Part shown: positions 53,085-62,213 of the stretch, piece by piece
How positions within the stretch are numbered: position 1 is the first letter of the stretch
Layout: every line of letters starts with the position of its first letter
NCBI GenBank assembly: GCA_041398005.1
Contig: JAWKVP010000008.1
Span: 1-64,000 of the forward strand
Reading direction: 5' to 3'
DNA length: 64,000 nucleotides
Source of the DNA: JAGREO01 sp020446285
Lineage (GTDB): Bacteria > Pseudomonadota > Alphaproteobacteria > Geminicoccales > Geminicoccaceae
Program-made: the position numbers and the translations under genes
The notes under the pieces: generated by a model
What the model was told of the DNA's origin: nothing
Seen by the model: the letters and a program-made list of their open reading frames with translations, nothing else
Databases searched by the model: none

Positions 53085-54061
53085 GTTTCAAGACCGTACA
53101 GCCTGCATCCCCGCGCATGAACCGTTGCGAGCTCGCGGTGCCGGGATCCAGTCCGCACATGTTCGAGAAGGCCGCAAAAGCGGATGCCGACATCGTCTTT
53201 CTCGATCTCGAGGATGCCGTCGCACCGGACAAGAAGGCCGAGGCGCGGCGCAACGTCATCGACGCCATCGGCGATGTCGACTGGGGCGACAAGACCCTGT
53301 CGGTGCGCATCAACGGTCTCGATACGCACTACATGTATCGCGATGTCGTCGATCTTCTGGAAAACTGCTCCGAGCGTCTCGATCTCATCATGATCCCCAA
53401 GGTCGGAACGGCCGCGGACGTCTATGCCGTCGACATGCTGGTGACGCAGATCGAGACGGCGAAGGGCCGAAAGAAGCGGATCGGCCTCGAGCACATCATC
53501 GAGACCGCGCTCGGCATGCAGAACATGGAAGAGATCGCCGCCGCCAGCCCGCGCAACGAATCGCTGCATTTCGGCGTCGCCGACTATGCCGCCTCGATCA
53601 AGGCCCGAACCACCATGATCGGCGGCCCGAACCCGGATTACGGCGTTCTCACCGGCGGCCCGGACGATGCCGAGCGCGCCTATCACTGGGGCGACATGTG
53701 GCACTATGCCATCGCCCGGATGGTCGTCGTCGCGCGCGCCAACGGGCTTCGTCCGATCGACGGGCCGTTCGGTGATTTCTCCGACTCCGACGGCTTCAGG
53801 GCCCATGCCAATCGCGCCGCCGTGCTCGGCTGCGAGGGCAAATGGGCCATTCACCCCAAGCAGATCGCCCTCGCCAACGAGGTGATGGGGCCCAAGGCGA
53901 GCGAGGTGGAAAAGGCGCGGCGCATCCTCGCGGCGATGGAGCAGGCGACCCGCGAGGGCAAGGGTGCGGTCGCACTCGACGGCAAGCTCATCGACATCGC
54001 CTCGATCCGCCAGGCGGAAGGGCTCGTCGCCATGGCCGACCGTCTCGCCGCCCGTTCCTGA
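53081..54061 (+). CDS. mcl1: L-malyl-CoA/beta-methylmalyl-CoA lyase (CitE-like)
   Basis: A 326-residue CoA ester lyase. NRCELAVPGSSPHMFEKAA, VFLDLEDAVAPDKK (metal ligand region), LSVRINGLDT, IMIPKVGTAADVYAVD, GLEHIIETALG and the C-terminal GKWAIHPKQI match Mcl1 of Rhodobacter-type bacteria, where it cleaves malyl-CoA to acetyl-CoA and glyoxylate and beta-methylmalyl-CoA to propionyl-CoA and glyoxylate in the ethylmalonyl-CoA pathway. A close relative with different acyl-CoA preference is possible. Start overlaps the xerD stop, an unusual pairing. Confidence 0.9.
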   Translation: MSFKTVQPASPRMNRCELAVPGSSPHMFEKAAKADADIVFLDLEDAVAPDKKAEARRNVIDAIGDVDWGDKTLSVRINGLDTHYMYRDVVDLLENCSERLDLIMIPKVGTAADVYAVDMLVTQIETAKGRKKRIGLEHIIETALGMQNMEEIAAASPRNESLHFGVADYAASIKARTTMIGGPNPDYGVLTGGPDDAERAYHWGDMWHYAIARMVVVARANGLRPIDGPFGDFSDSDGFRAHANRAAVLGCEGKWAIHPKQIALANEVMGPKASEVEKARRILAAMEQATREGKGAVALDGKLIDIASIRQAEGLVAMADRLAARS

Positions 54062-54082
54062 GCCGGACCCCGTTCCGGCCTG

Positions 54083-55279
54083 TCACGCCGCCGATTTCGG
54101 CAGACAGGCCGGGCCGACCGGTTCGAAGGTCTTGTAGTTCAGGATGAATTCGCGGTGGCCGAGCGCTTCGGACATCGTTCGTTCGCCATCGGCGACCCGC
54201 TCGACCAGCTGCACGATTTCCGCGCCCACATCCTCGATGCCGGCCTGTTCCTCGAGGATGCGGCCGGCATTCACGTCCATGTCGTCCGCCATCCGCCTGT
54301 AGGTGAGCGGATTGGCGCAGACCTTGATGACCGGCGAGATCGCCGAGCCGACCACCGAACCGCGCCCGGTGGAAAAGAGGATGATGTGGCAGCCGGAGGC
54401 GATCAGCTCGACGATTTCGGCATTGTCGTTGATGTTGGGATAGCCGAAGCGAAGCTCGCCGTCCGGAACCACATCCATCAGATAGAGCCCGCCCGAAGGT
54501 GGTCGGGTGCCCGGCTTGATCATGCCGTCGATCGGCACCGTCCCGGCCTTGGCATAGGCGCCAAGGCTCTTCTCCTCGATCGTGGTCAGACCGCCCTCGG
54601 CGTTTCCGGGGGCAAAGCTTCCCTGACCGAGCAGGCCGTAATAGCGCGCCGCCTTGTCGATCGCCTTGATGATTTCCGCGCCGAGCTCGGGCGTCACCGC
54701 GCGACCGGCCATGTGATGCTCGCAGCCGATCAGTTCGCCGGTTTCCTCGAAGATGCAGGCCGCACCCTTTTCGACCAGACGGTCGAAGGCGTTGCCCATG
54801 GCGGGATTGGCCGTGAGCCCGCTCGTACCGTCCGATCCGCCGCAGATGGTGCCGACCACGAGCTCGTCGATGCCCATTTCGACCCTTGGCAGAGCCGCAT
54901 TCCTGTCGCAGGTAGCACGGACCCAGGCGCGCCCGGCATCCACCGTCTTGCGCGTCCCGCCTTCCCGCTGGATGACGAGCGTGCGCACCGGGCGTCCCGT
55001 CGCCTCGATCCGTCGCGCCAGTCCGCTGCGGTCGAACCCCTCGCAGCCGAGCGAGACGAGCAGCACGCCCGCGACATTGGGATGCGTCGCCAGCCTCTCC
55101 ATCATGTCGAACGCATAGAGATTGGCAAAACAGCCCGGAAAGCCGATCAGATGGACGTCCTCGTCCTCGAACGGCCGGACGATCTCGCGTGCCACATGAT
55201 GCGCGCATTCGACGAGATAGGTGACGATGATCGTGTTGCGGATGCCCTTGCGGCCATCGCTGCGCAGCCATCCCCGCAT
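54083..55279 (-). CDS. UxaA-family hydrolyase, large (catalytic) part
   Basis: A 398-residue protein of the altronate/galactarate dehydratase C-terminal family. MRGWLRSDGRKGIRNTI at the start, FPGCFANLYAFDMM, VVGTICGGSDGTSGLTANPAMG, FEETGELIGCEHHM and a C-terminal SNFSTGRGS-like ILFSTGRGSVVGSAISPVIKVCAN are typical of the split UxaA catalytic subunit, an iron-dependent dehydratase of sugar acids. The SAF-domain partner is encoded immediately upstream with start/stop overlap. Last gene of the leftward cluster. Confidence 0.88.
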   Translation of the reverse strand: MRGWLRSDGRKGIRNTIIVTYLVECAHHVAREIVRPFEDEDVHLIGFPGCFANLYAFDMMERLATHPNVAGVLLVSLGCEGFDRSGLARRIEATGRPVRTLVIQREGGTRKTVDAGRAWVRATCDRNAALPRVEMGIDELVVGTICGGSDGTSGLTANPAMGNAFDRLVEKGAACIFEETGELIGCEHHMAGRAVTPELGAEIIKAIDKAARYYGLLGQGSFAPGNAEGGLTTIEEKSLGAYAKAGTVPIDGMIKPGTRPPSGGLYLMDVVPDGELRFGYPNINDNAEIVELIASGCHIILFSTGRGSVVGSAISPVIKVCANPLTYRRMADDMDVNAGRILEEQAGIEDVGAEIVQLVERVADGERTMSEALGHREFILNYKTFEPVGPACLPKSAA

Positions 55280-55596
55280 CAGAGTGTCTCCCCCTGCCCG
55301 AAGCGGTCGCCATGGTCGGCGGTGAATGAAGGCGTGTAGTCGCTCTTCAGGTTTTCGGTGTGCACCCGCTGGCCGCGGTCGATATCGGCGGTCGCCGATC
55401 CTATGCTCATGCCGAGCTTGAACACCTTCTCGCCCGCGCGGATCGGTTTGCGCGCGATCTTGAAGCCGAGCGGTAGCGCCACCTCGATCCTCGTCTCCGC
55501 GCCATCGATGGGAACCATCTCGCCAGCCTCGATATTGCGGCAGGTGACGAGGACATTGTCGGCCTCGGCAAGCAGGATGACAGCCGGTCGTTTCAT
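55279..55596 (-). CDS. UxaA-family hydrolyase, small SAF-domain subunit
   Basis: A 105-residue SAF domain protein corresponding to the N-terminal part of altronate dehydratase (VLVTCRNIEAGEMV, FKIARKPIRAGEKVFKLGMSIGSATADIDRGQRVHTENL). It pairs with the catalytic subunit, with which it overlaps by one base; UxaA of enterobacteria is the fused form. Its ATG also overlaps the RraA-like gene's stop, so all three are translationally coupled. Confidence 0.88.
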   Translation of the reverse strand: MKRPAVILLAEADNVLVTCRNIEAGEMVPIDGAETRIEVALPLGFKIARKPIRAGEKVFKLGMSIGSATADIDRGQRVHTENLKSDYTPSFTADHGDRFGQGETL

Positions 55597-56243
55597 CAGA
55601 ATTTCCCGTAACGGCGATAGGCTTCCTGCGGATCCATCCCTTCGAGGATGGATGTCCGCACCTTGTTCTCGGTCCCGACCGCCGTCTCGGCGGCAAGAAC
55701 GATATCGGCCGCATGATCCTTCGGCAGGATGCAGATGCCGTCCATGTCGGCGAGCAGGTAGTCGCCGGAGAAGATGCGGACATCGCCGATATGGATCGGT
55801 TCGCCGAAGGCATGCGGCAGCCAGCGGCCGACAATGTCCTTTGGCGTGAAATGCGTGCAGGCCAGCGGGAAACCCTGTTCCATCGTCTGCTGCACGTCCC
55901 GCGCAGGACCGTCGACGACGTAACCGAGCACACCGCGAAGCTTCAGCGTCTCCGAGGAGAGTTCGCCCATGAGCGCGATGTCATGCGTGTGCGGCTGGCA
56001 GACGGTGATGTGACCGGGCTTCGCCTTGGAGAGCACGCCGGTCCATTCCAGCAGGGTTTCATGCGCATCGGCGCTCTCGTCCACATGCCCCTCGACCGTC
56101 CAGACCGGGCCGGCGAGGCGTGTCTTCGGTTCGACGAGGCGGATCGACGAAGGGAGAAGGAAGTTTCTGAACCCCTCCGCGCGCATGACGTCGTGAATGA
56201 TCGCCGCATAGCATCCGGCGAGGCGTCCGGTGAGGTCGTTCAT
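55596..56243 (-). CDS. RraA-like HMG/CHA aldolase family protein
   Basis: A 215-residue member of the RraA-like superfamily. The active-site pattern GYVVDGPARDVQQTMEQGFPLACTHFTPKDIVGRW (Asp-Gly-Pro-Ala-Arg-Asp) and the GDYLLADMDGICILPKDHA end are characteristic of class II pyruvate aldolases such as 4-hydroxy-4-methyl-2-oxoglutarate aldolase. In this context it could cleave a 2-keto-3-deoxy sugar acid formed by the adjacent dehydratases. It overlaps the enolase-superfamily gene by ATGA. The paralog at 28066 is distant in sequence. Confidence 0.83.
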   Translation of the reverse strand: MNDLTGRLAGCYAAIIHDVMRAEGFRNFLLPSSIRLVEPKTRLAGPVWTVEGHVDESADAHETLLEWTGVLSKAKPGHITVCQPHTHDIALMGELSSETLKLRGVLGYVVDGPARDVQQTMEQGFPLACTHFTPKDIVGRWLPHAFGEPIHIGDVRIFSGDYLLADMDGICILPKDHAADIVLAAETAVGTENKVRTSILEGMDPQEAYRRYGKF

Positions 56244-57364
56244 GGCCTGCGTCCCCGTTCGATTGTCGTGTTGCTGCCGTCGACGGTCATGCGTTCGATG
56301 GCCTCCATGTTCCAGTCGATGCCGAGCCCCGGATCGTTCGAGGCGATGGCCTTGCCGTCGACGATCGCGAGCCCTGTGTGCGTGAGCTCGTCGAGCTGCG
56401 GGATATATTCGAGCCAGCGGGCATTCGGCACGGCGCAGCAAAGTGCTGCATGCAGCTCCATGAGGAAATGCGGGCAGACGGGGACGTTCATCGCATCCGC
56501 CATGTGCGCCACCTTGAGCCATGGCGTGATCCCGCCGATGCGGGCCACGTCGACCTGTATGACGGAGCAGGCATTGCGTTGCAGATAGTCGGCGAAATGG
56601 CGGATCGAGTAGATCGATTCGCCGATGGCCACCGGAACGGAGGTCGCCTGCGCCAGCCGCACATGACCGTTGACGTCATCGGACGGCATGGGCTCCTCGA
56701 ACCAGCCGATACCGGCCCTTTCATATTGCCGCGCGCGGCGGATCGCTTCGTCCACGGAGAAAGCCTGATTGGCGTCGGTGAAGATCTCGAATGCCGGCCC
56801 CACCGCCTCGCGCACGGCCAGCAGGCGTTCGACATCCTCGGCGATCGCCGGGCGTCCGACCTTGACCTTGCAGCCGGCGAACCCCCTCGCTTTCACCTCC
56901 AGCGCATCGGCGACGAGCGCCTCCGTTTCGACATGCAGCCAGCCGCCCTCGGTCGAATAGACCGGGATGCGGTCGCGGGCACCGCCGGCCATGACATGCA
57001 GCGGCAATCCGGCCTTGCGGCAGCGCAGATCCCAAAGGGCGGTGTCGATGGCGGCGAGGGCGAGGGCGGTGATCGCTCCGGGCTGGGTGGCGTGGGTCAG
57101 GAATTTCAGATCCCGCCAGATCTGCTCGACCATGGCGGCATCGCGCCCGACGAGCGCCGGCACGAGCGTATCCCGCAGCAACGCCATCACCGCACTGCCG
57201 CCGGTGCCGATGGTATAGCTGTAGCCGGTGCCCGTCGCACCGTCGGCGTCGTGCAGGACGATGACGGGTGTTTCCTGACTGACAAAAGACTGGATCGCGT
57301 CGGTGCGCACGACCTTCGGCCTGAGATCCACGAGTCTCATCTCGACGCGTTCGATCAGCGCCAT
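56240..57364 (-). CDS. Enolase-superfamily dehydratase (mandelate racemase/muconate lactonizing enzyme type)
   Basis: A 374-residue protein with the capping domain (about 1-130) and a TIM barrel. Catalytic and metal residues are readable: the KxK motif K166/K168 (CKVKVG), metal ligands D197 (FTDANQ), E223 (FEEPM) and E249 (IGES), and H299 (CPHF). Such enzymes dehydrate sugar acids to 2-keto-3-deoxy acids or racemise hydroxy acids; the precise substrate cannot be predicted. Starts 107 bp after the aldolase gene's stop, so it may have its own promoter. Confidence 0.88.
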   Translation of the reverse strand: MALIERVEMRLVDLRPKVVRTDAIQSFVSQETPVIVLHDADGATGTGYSYTIGTGGSAVMALLRDTLVPALVGRDAAMVEQIWRDLKFLTHATQPGAITALALAAIDTALWDLRCRKAGLPLHVMAGGARDRIPVYSTEGGWLHVETEALVADALEVKARGFAGCKVKVGRPAIAEDVERLLAVREAVGPAFEIFTDANQAFSVDEAIRRARQYERAGIGWFEEPMPSDDVNGHVRLAQATSVPVAIGESIYSIRHFADYLQRNACSVIQVDVARIGGITPWLKVAHMADAMNVPVCPHFLMELHAALCCAVPNARWLEYIPQLDELTHTGLAIVDGKAIASNDPGLGIDWNMEAIERMTVDGSNTTIERGRRP

Positions 57365-57471
57365 GTCAACATGCCTCCCCCCGGATGACTCCGTCGAGAG
57401 AAGGCGCTTGCGCCGGCGGCGTCAACCCTGATGAACATGCCCCCGCTGAACAACGAGCATCCCCGCGTCGC

Positions 57472-58467
57472 TCAGCGCTCCAGCGCCTGCCGGTACTTCT
57501 CGGCGTCCCAGTCCATCAGCGCCAGCTCGTCCCGGCTGTCGAGATGGCGAAGCTCGCGGTCCGGCGGGATGCGGTGGAGCACATGCGCCAGACAGCGGAC
57601 CATCGCCACCGCACTCACGCTCGCATCATCCGGCAGGAAGGCCCCGTCGGGACGGATCATGAGCTTGCCGATACCGTCGGGGGTGGCACTCGCGGCGGGG
57701 CCGAGAAAGACGACATGGTCGGGATACCAGGACGCCGACAATGCCAGCTTCCTCAGTCTTTCGTTCGCCGCCATGCTGTCGACCAGCGGATCGTCGACCC
57801 GCTTCCAGCCGGAAGGCACCGGCTCGCCGGATCGCACTTCCGCCCGTATGGCCGCCCGTATTTCCGTCCGGGGCGCATCGAGAAGCCCTTCGACCCGCGC
57901 GAGCAGCGCTCCGGCTTCGGCGACACTGTCCGCACCGACCACGAGGCCGTGATTGCCGAGGACGAGAATGTCCTTTCGCGTTCGGTCCGGCGCATCGGCG
58001 AGGACCGAGCGGATGCCGACGGTGAGGTCCATGCCCGGCTTGCAATAGGGAATGAAGGCCCAGCAGAGACCGTCCAGCCTTGACGCGAGCATGGCTTCGG
58101 CCTCGCTGCATACAGCAAGCGCCAGGGTGCGAACGGAATGGGTATGCAGAACGACGCTATGTTCGAGCAGCGCGTGCATGCTGGTTTCGATGGAGGGGCG
58201 AAGCCCCTTCGGGTTGAGCCCGTCAATGACCGCCCGCCGGACGCCGTCCTCGCTCTCCTCGCCGATCGCATCCAGCACCGCCTTGCGGCTGACGGGTACG
58301 AAAACGTCATCATCGAGGCTGTCGGCGAGCCAAAGGCCCGATGCCTTGACGTGGAGCGTGTCGCCGATCTTGATGGAGGTGTTGCCGCCCGAGGCCTGTA
58401 CCTGCTCGATATCCCGGCCGATCCGTGCGGAAAGGGCTCTCAGGGCGTCGAATTCAGCGTCTTGCAT
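57472..58467 (-). CDS. Class II aldolase/adducin family protein
   Basis: A 331-residue zinc-type aldolase or epimerase, longer than the 210-230 residues of fuculose-phosphate aldolase because of a C-terminal extension. GGNTSIKIGDTLHVKASGLWLAD binds the substrate phosphate region, VVLHTHSVRTLAL provides zinc histidines and LGNHGLVVGA the third. ATG at 58467 overlaps the end of the ribulokinase-like gene by 14 bp. In the cluster it could cleave or epimerise a phosphorylated ketose. Confidence 0.87.
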   Translation of the reverse strand: MQDAEFDALRALSARIGRDIEQVQASGGNTSIKIGDTLHVKASGLWLADSLDDDVFVPVSRKAVLDAIGEESEDGVRRAVIDGLNPKGLRPSIETSMHALLEHSVVLHTHSVRTLALAVCSEAEAMLASRLDGLCWAFIPYCKPGMDLTVGIRSVLADAPDRTRKDILVLGNHGLVVGADSVAEAGALLARVEGLLDAPRTEIRAAIRAEVRSGEPVPSGWKRVDDPLVDSMAANERLRKLALSASWYPDHVVFLGPAASATPDGIGKLMIRPDGAFLPDDASVSAVAMVRCLAHVLHRIPPDRELRHLDSRDELALMDWDAEKYRQALER

Positions 58468-59698
58468 CGAGATATCCCGCGCGTGCGAGGCGTGCCGTTC
58501 CATAGGCGGCCTCGATGTGAAGCGGTTCGGTCATCGCCAGACCGAGCCTTGCCTCGCGCATGGCCCGCCAGACCGGATTGCGCGCACCGCCGCCGACGGT
58601 GCGGATCGTCTTCGGGCGGCCGGCGCCGTGTTTCTCCAGTGCGGCATAGCCCCTTGCCTCCACCCCGGTCATGCCCTCGAGGAGTGCCTGCAGGAACCGC
58701 TCCGGTTCCGCCGGCCGGTCGTCCGGCTCGAAGGTCATGCTCTCGTCCTGAACGGGAAAGCGCTCGCCGGTGCCAGCGAGCGGGTGCCAGTCGCGGCCGG
58801 TCGGTGTCGAAAGGTCGATCAGCGGCGTGAGCCGTTCGATCTCCCCGGCTGCAAAAAAGCGCAGAAGCGCCTTGCCGCCGCTGTTCGAGGCGCCGCCGAC
58901 GAGCCAGCGATCGCCCATCCGGTGGCTGTAGACCCCGAGCGCCGGCACGAAGACCGGTTTGTCGGACATCAGCTTGAGGGTCATCGTCGAGCCCAGCGCT
59001 GTCACCGCATCGCCGATCCCGTCGGCGCCGGTGGCGAGAAAGGACGCGCAGCCATCCGTCGTGCCGGCGATGACGAGCGTGGAGCCAGCCGATCCGGAAG
59101 CCAGCACCGAACCGGGCGGCATGACCTCGGGCAGCAGCGCGCGGCGCACGCCGAGCCTGTCCATCCATGCGGGCCACTCGCGGGCGACGGGATCGAAGCC
59201 GAGCTTGAGGACATTGTTGTCGTCGCTCACGCCCATGGGCGCGCCGAGCCGGCTCGCGAGCCAGTCGGCCTGCGTCATGACATGGCGGGCATCCGGACAG
59301 GCGGCCTGCAGGTCAAGCAGCCGGGCGAGGGCGGAGGTCGCTCCATGCGCCCCGCATTCGGGCGGTGCCACGGCGGCGATCGCGGGCGCATGGGCGCGGG
59401 CGCTGCGATCGTCATACATGCGCGCGGGAGCGAGCGGCCGGCCGTCCGCATCCGTCGCCACGAGGGTTCCCGAGGTTCCGTCCACCGCGAGCGCATCGAC
59501 CGATGGCATCCGGTCGAGAAGGGCCATGAGCGCGCGTTCCCAGTCGCGCGGATCCTGCGTGACGCCGCCATCCTCCGACTGGCCGGACGCGGGAAGCGGC
59601 TCGCGGGCTTCGGCGAGGATGAGCCCGCTCTCGTCGATGACGATCCCGCGCAAGCCGGAAGTGCCGCAATCGATGCCGAGAAACCGCCTTTCAGCCAT
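58454..59698 (-). CDS. FGGY carbohydrate kinase, D-ribulokinase-like
   Basis: A 414-residue kinase, shorter than typical FGGY proteins. The phosphate-binding start FLGIDCGTSGLRG, the DGTSGT turn, TQADWLASRL, IAGTTDGCASFLATGA, VTALGSTMTLKL, GGASNSGG and TVGGGARNPVW agree closely, from memory, with the short D-ribulokinase group typified by a Synechococcus enzyme. Phosphorylation of D-ribulose is the best guess. The start at 59698 overlaps the dehydrogenase gene's end by 8 bp; an earlier ATG at 59728 adds ten residues. Confidence 0.83.
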   Translation of the reverse strand: MAERRFLGIDCGTSGLRGIVIDESGLILAEAREPLPASGQSEDGGVTQDPRDWERALMALLDRMPSVDALAVDGTSGTLVATDADGRPLAPARMYDDRSARAHAPAIAAVAPPECGAHGATSALARLLDLQAACPDARHVMTQADWLASRLGAPMGVSDDNNVLKLGFDPVAREWPAWMDRLGVRRALLPEVMPPGSVLASGSAGSTLVIAGTTDGCASFLATGADGIGDAVTALGSTMTLKLMSDKPVFVPALGVYSHRMGDRWLVGGASNSGGKALLRFFAAGEIERLTPLIDLSTPTGRDWHPLAGTGERFPVQDESMTFEPDDRPAEPERFLQALLEGMTGVEARGYAALEKHGAGRPKTIRTVGGGARNPVWRAMREARLGLAMTEPLHIEAAYGTARLARAGYLDARR

Positions 59699-61163
59699 CG
59701 CCCCCGCTTTCCATGAACCAGTCGCCAAAGGCGCGTCTCTCGCCTTCGTCCAGATGCAGGCCGTGCTTGGTCCGGCGCTCGAGAATGTCGTCGGCGCGGG
59801 TCGCCCATTCCTCCCTCACGAGATGGCGCGCCTCGCATTCATACAGGAGGCCGCCGAAATGCCGCCCCAGATCCTCCACGCTCCGGCATCCGTCGATGAC
59901 CCCGTCGGCGCGGGTGCCGTAGAGGCGGGCGAGGTGGGTGGCGAGTTCCGGTGCGAGCCAGGGATGCCGCCTCGCGAAGCCGTCGCGAAAGCGCGTGAAA
60001 TCCGCAGCCTCGATATCGCCGCCCGGAAGCGGGCTGCCGGCGGTCCATGCGGGCTTCATCTCCTGAAACCATGGCCTGAGCCTGTCGAGCGCATGTTCGG
60101 CCAGCTTGCGGTAGGTGGTGATCTTGCCGCCGAAGACCGAGAGCATCGGCGCGCCGTCGCTGTCGTCGATGTCGAAGACATAGTCGCGGGTGACGGCCGA
60201 CGGGTTCTCCGCATCATCGTCATAGAGCGGCCGCACGCCGGAAAAGCTGTGCAGCACATCGGCCGGGGTGAGCCGGTGACGGAAATAGCGGTTCAGCACG
60301 CCGAGCAGATAGTCGACCTCGCTGCCGTCGATCGCCACATCCTCGGCCGGTCCCTCATGGGCGATGTCGGTGGTGCCGATCAGCGTCATGTCGCCCTCGT
60401 AGGGATTGACGAAGATGACCCGTTTGTCGGTGTTCTGCAGGAGATAGGCCTGCGGTCCGTCCCAGAACTTGCGGGTGATGATGTGGCTGCCCTTGACCAG
60501 GCGCACGCGGCGCTTGCCGTTGAGGCCGGTCATGCCGATCACCCGTTCGACCCACGGCCCCGCGGCATTGACGATGCAGCGGCACTGCACGGTGCGGCCA
60601 TCCAGTTCGGCGACCCAGTGATCGCCATTCCGCCGGGCGGAGCGAAAGGCGGTCCGGGTGAGGATTTCGGCACCGGACCCTGCGGCGGCGAGAGCGTTCA
60701 GCACCACCAGCCGGGCATCGTCGACCCAGCAGTCGGAATATTCAAAGGCTTTCGTGAATTCGTCGCGGACCGCCTTGCCTTCCGGGTCGCGCCGAAGGTC
60801 CAGCGCGCGTGTCGCCGGCAGCATCTTGCGGCCGCCCAGATGATCGTAGAGCAGCAGCCCGAGCCGGATGAGCCAGGCCGGACGCTGTTCGGGACTGTGC
60901 GGCAGGACGAAGCGCATCGGCCAGATGATGTGCGGTGCCGCGCGCAGCAGCACTTCCCGTTCGATCAGCGCCTCGCGGACGAGACGGAACTCGTGATATT
61001 CCAGATAGCGCAGCCCGCCATGCACCAGCTTTCCCGAACGCGATGACGTTCCCTCTGCCAGATCGTCCTTCTCGCAGAGCAGTACGGACAAGCCGCGCCC
61101 GGCCGCATCCCGCGCGATGCCGGCCCCGTTGACACCGCCGCCGATGACGAGAAGATCAATCAT
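59691..61163 (-). CDS. FAD-dependent glycerol-3-phosphate/erythritol-4-phosphate dehydrogenase-like (GlpD/EryB)
   Basis: A 490-residue flavoprotein of the GlpD family. The FAD fold VIGGGVNGAGIARDAAGRG, KLVHGGLRYLEYHEFRLVREALIERE, VRLVKGSHIITRKFW, VFGGKITTYRKLAEH and the C-terminal helical domain are readable. Several stretches (LYDHLGGRKMLPATRALDL, TKAFEYSDCWVDDARLVVLNA) recall EryB, the erythritol-4-phosphate dehydrogenase of Brucella, and an EryA-like kinase is encoded two genes upstream. GlpD and EryB cannot be told apart here without a tree. Membrane-associated quinone reductase role expected. Confidence 0.88.
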   Translation of the reverse strand: MIDLLVIGGGVNGAGIARDAAGRGLSVLLCEKDDLAEGTSSRSGKLVHGGLRYLEYHEFRLVREALIEREVLLRAAPHIIWPMRFVLPHSPEQRPAWLIRLGLLLYDHLGGRKMLPATRALDLRRDPEGKAVRDEFTKAFEYSDCWVDDARLVVLNALAAAGSGAEILTRTAFRSARRNGDHWVAELDGRTVQCRCIVNAAGPWVERVIGMTGLNGKRRVRLVKGSHIITRKFWDGPQAYLLQNTDKRVIFVNPYEGDMTLIGTTDIAHEGPAEDVAIDGSEVDYLLGVLNRYFRHRLTPADVLHSFSGVRPLYDDDAENPSAVTRDYVFDIDDSDGAPMLSVFGGKITTYRKLAEHALDRLRPWFQEMKPAWTAGSPLPGGDIEAADFTRFRDGFARRHPWLAPELATHLARLYGTRADGVIDGCRSVEDLGRHFGGLLYECEARHLVREEWATRADDILERRTKHGLHLDEGERRAFGDWFMESGGDG

Positions 61164-61175
61164 TCAAGGCGTTCC

Positions 61176-62213
61176 TCAGCAACAGGCATTGAGCGGTTCT
61201 TCACCGGCGCGCCAGCGGCGGATTTCCTCGGCGACCATTGTCGCCGCCGTGCTGATGGTCGTGGTCGAGGCGCCGGCGATATGCGGGGTGAGGGTGACAT
61301 TGTCGAGCTTGAGAATGTCGGCATCGGCGGGCGGCGGTTCCTGCCAGAAGGTTTCCAGCATCGCCCCGCGGATATGGCCGCACTTCAGGGCTTCATGCAG
61401 GTCGGGATAATTCACCATCGGTCCGCGCGCGGTGTTGATGAACCAGGCCCCCTTGCGCATCCGCTCGAATTGCGGGCGGGCGAGAAAGCCCTTGGTTTCC
61501 TCCGTCACGCGCGCATGCAGGCTCACCACATGCGCATCCCTGAGCAGCGTGTCGAGATCGGTCTGTTCGACCCCGTCCGCGCGATCCGTTTCGTCGAGCT
61601 GGACATGGGGATCGTTGACCAGGATCCGGCAGCCGAAGGGCTTGAGCAGCTTGACCACGCGGGTGCCGATATGGCCGTAGCCGATGATGCCGACGGTGAG
61701 TTCGCTCAGTTCCGGGCCGGTGATGTCGGCGCGATAGAGATCGCCGCGCCACTCGCCCTTGCGCATGGATTCATGCCCGAGCCGCATGAGGCGGGTTTCC
61801 ATGAGGATCGCACCGATGGTGAATTCGGCCACCGCCGATGCGTTGCGGCCGGGCGCGTTGACCACCGTCACGCCATGCTCGCGGCAGGCTTGCATGTCGA
61901 TATTGACCGGTCCGCCACGGCTGACGGCGACCAGTTTCAGCGAGGGACAGCGTTCGAGGATGGATTTCGATACCGGTGCGAGATGGGTGACGAGAACCTC
62001 GGCATCGCCGATCATGTCGACGATCGCATCCGGTTCGCCGAGAAATTCGCGCAGGCCCGCGAGTTCGCCGTGATCGCGGGCGAAGACGAACGGCTTGTCC
62101 GGCCAGTCGAGGGTAAAGGAACGGAACGCCAGTCCGTCCATCCGTTTCAGTTCCGCCTCGAAATAGTCGGGGCGCATGAAGTGATCGCCGATGATGACGG
62201 TTCGCGTCGTCAT
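61176..62213 (-). CDS. D-isomer-specific 2-hydroxyacid dehydrogenase
   Basis: A 345-residue NAD-dependent dehydrogenase of the PGDH/glyoxylate reductase family. VGIIGYGHIGTRVVKLLKPFG binds NAD; the catalytic Arg lies in VVSLHARVTEETKGFL, the Glu near the DADILKLDN loop, and the His in LTPHIAGAS. A substrate such as a sugar-derived 2-hydroxy acid is likely given the neighbours; serine biosynthesis is unlikely in this setting. ATGA overlap with the upstream kinase gene and 12 bp to the dehydrogenase gene. Confidence 0.9.
   Translation of the reverse strand: MTTRTVIIGDHFMRPDYFEAELKRMDGLAFRSFTLDWPDKPFVFARDHGELAGLREFLGEPDAIVDMIGDAEVLVTHLAPVSKSILERCPSLKLVAVSRGGPVNIDMQACREHGVTVVNAPGRNASAVAEFTIGAILMETRLMRLGHESMRKGEWRGDLYRADITGPELSELTVGIIGYGHIGTRVVKLLKPFGCRILVNDPHVQLDETDRADGVEQTDLDTLLRDAHVVSLHARVTEETKGFLARPQFERMRKGAWFINTARGPMVNYPDLHEALKCGHIRGAMLETFWQEPPPADADILKLDNVTLTPHIAGASTTTISTAATMVAEEIRRWRAGEEPLNACC

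Noticed and set aside
55280..55933. Extension of the UxaA large-subunit frame upstream
   Set aside because: It reads across the SAF subunit and RraA genes in another frame; the family start MRGWLRSDG begins at 55279.
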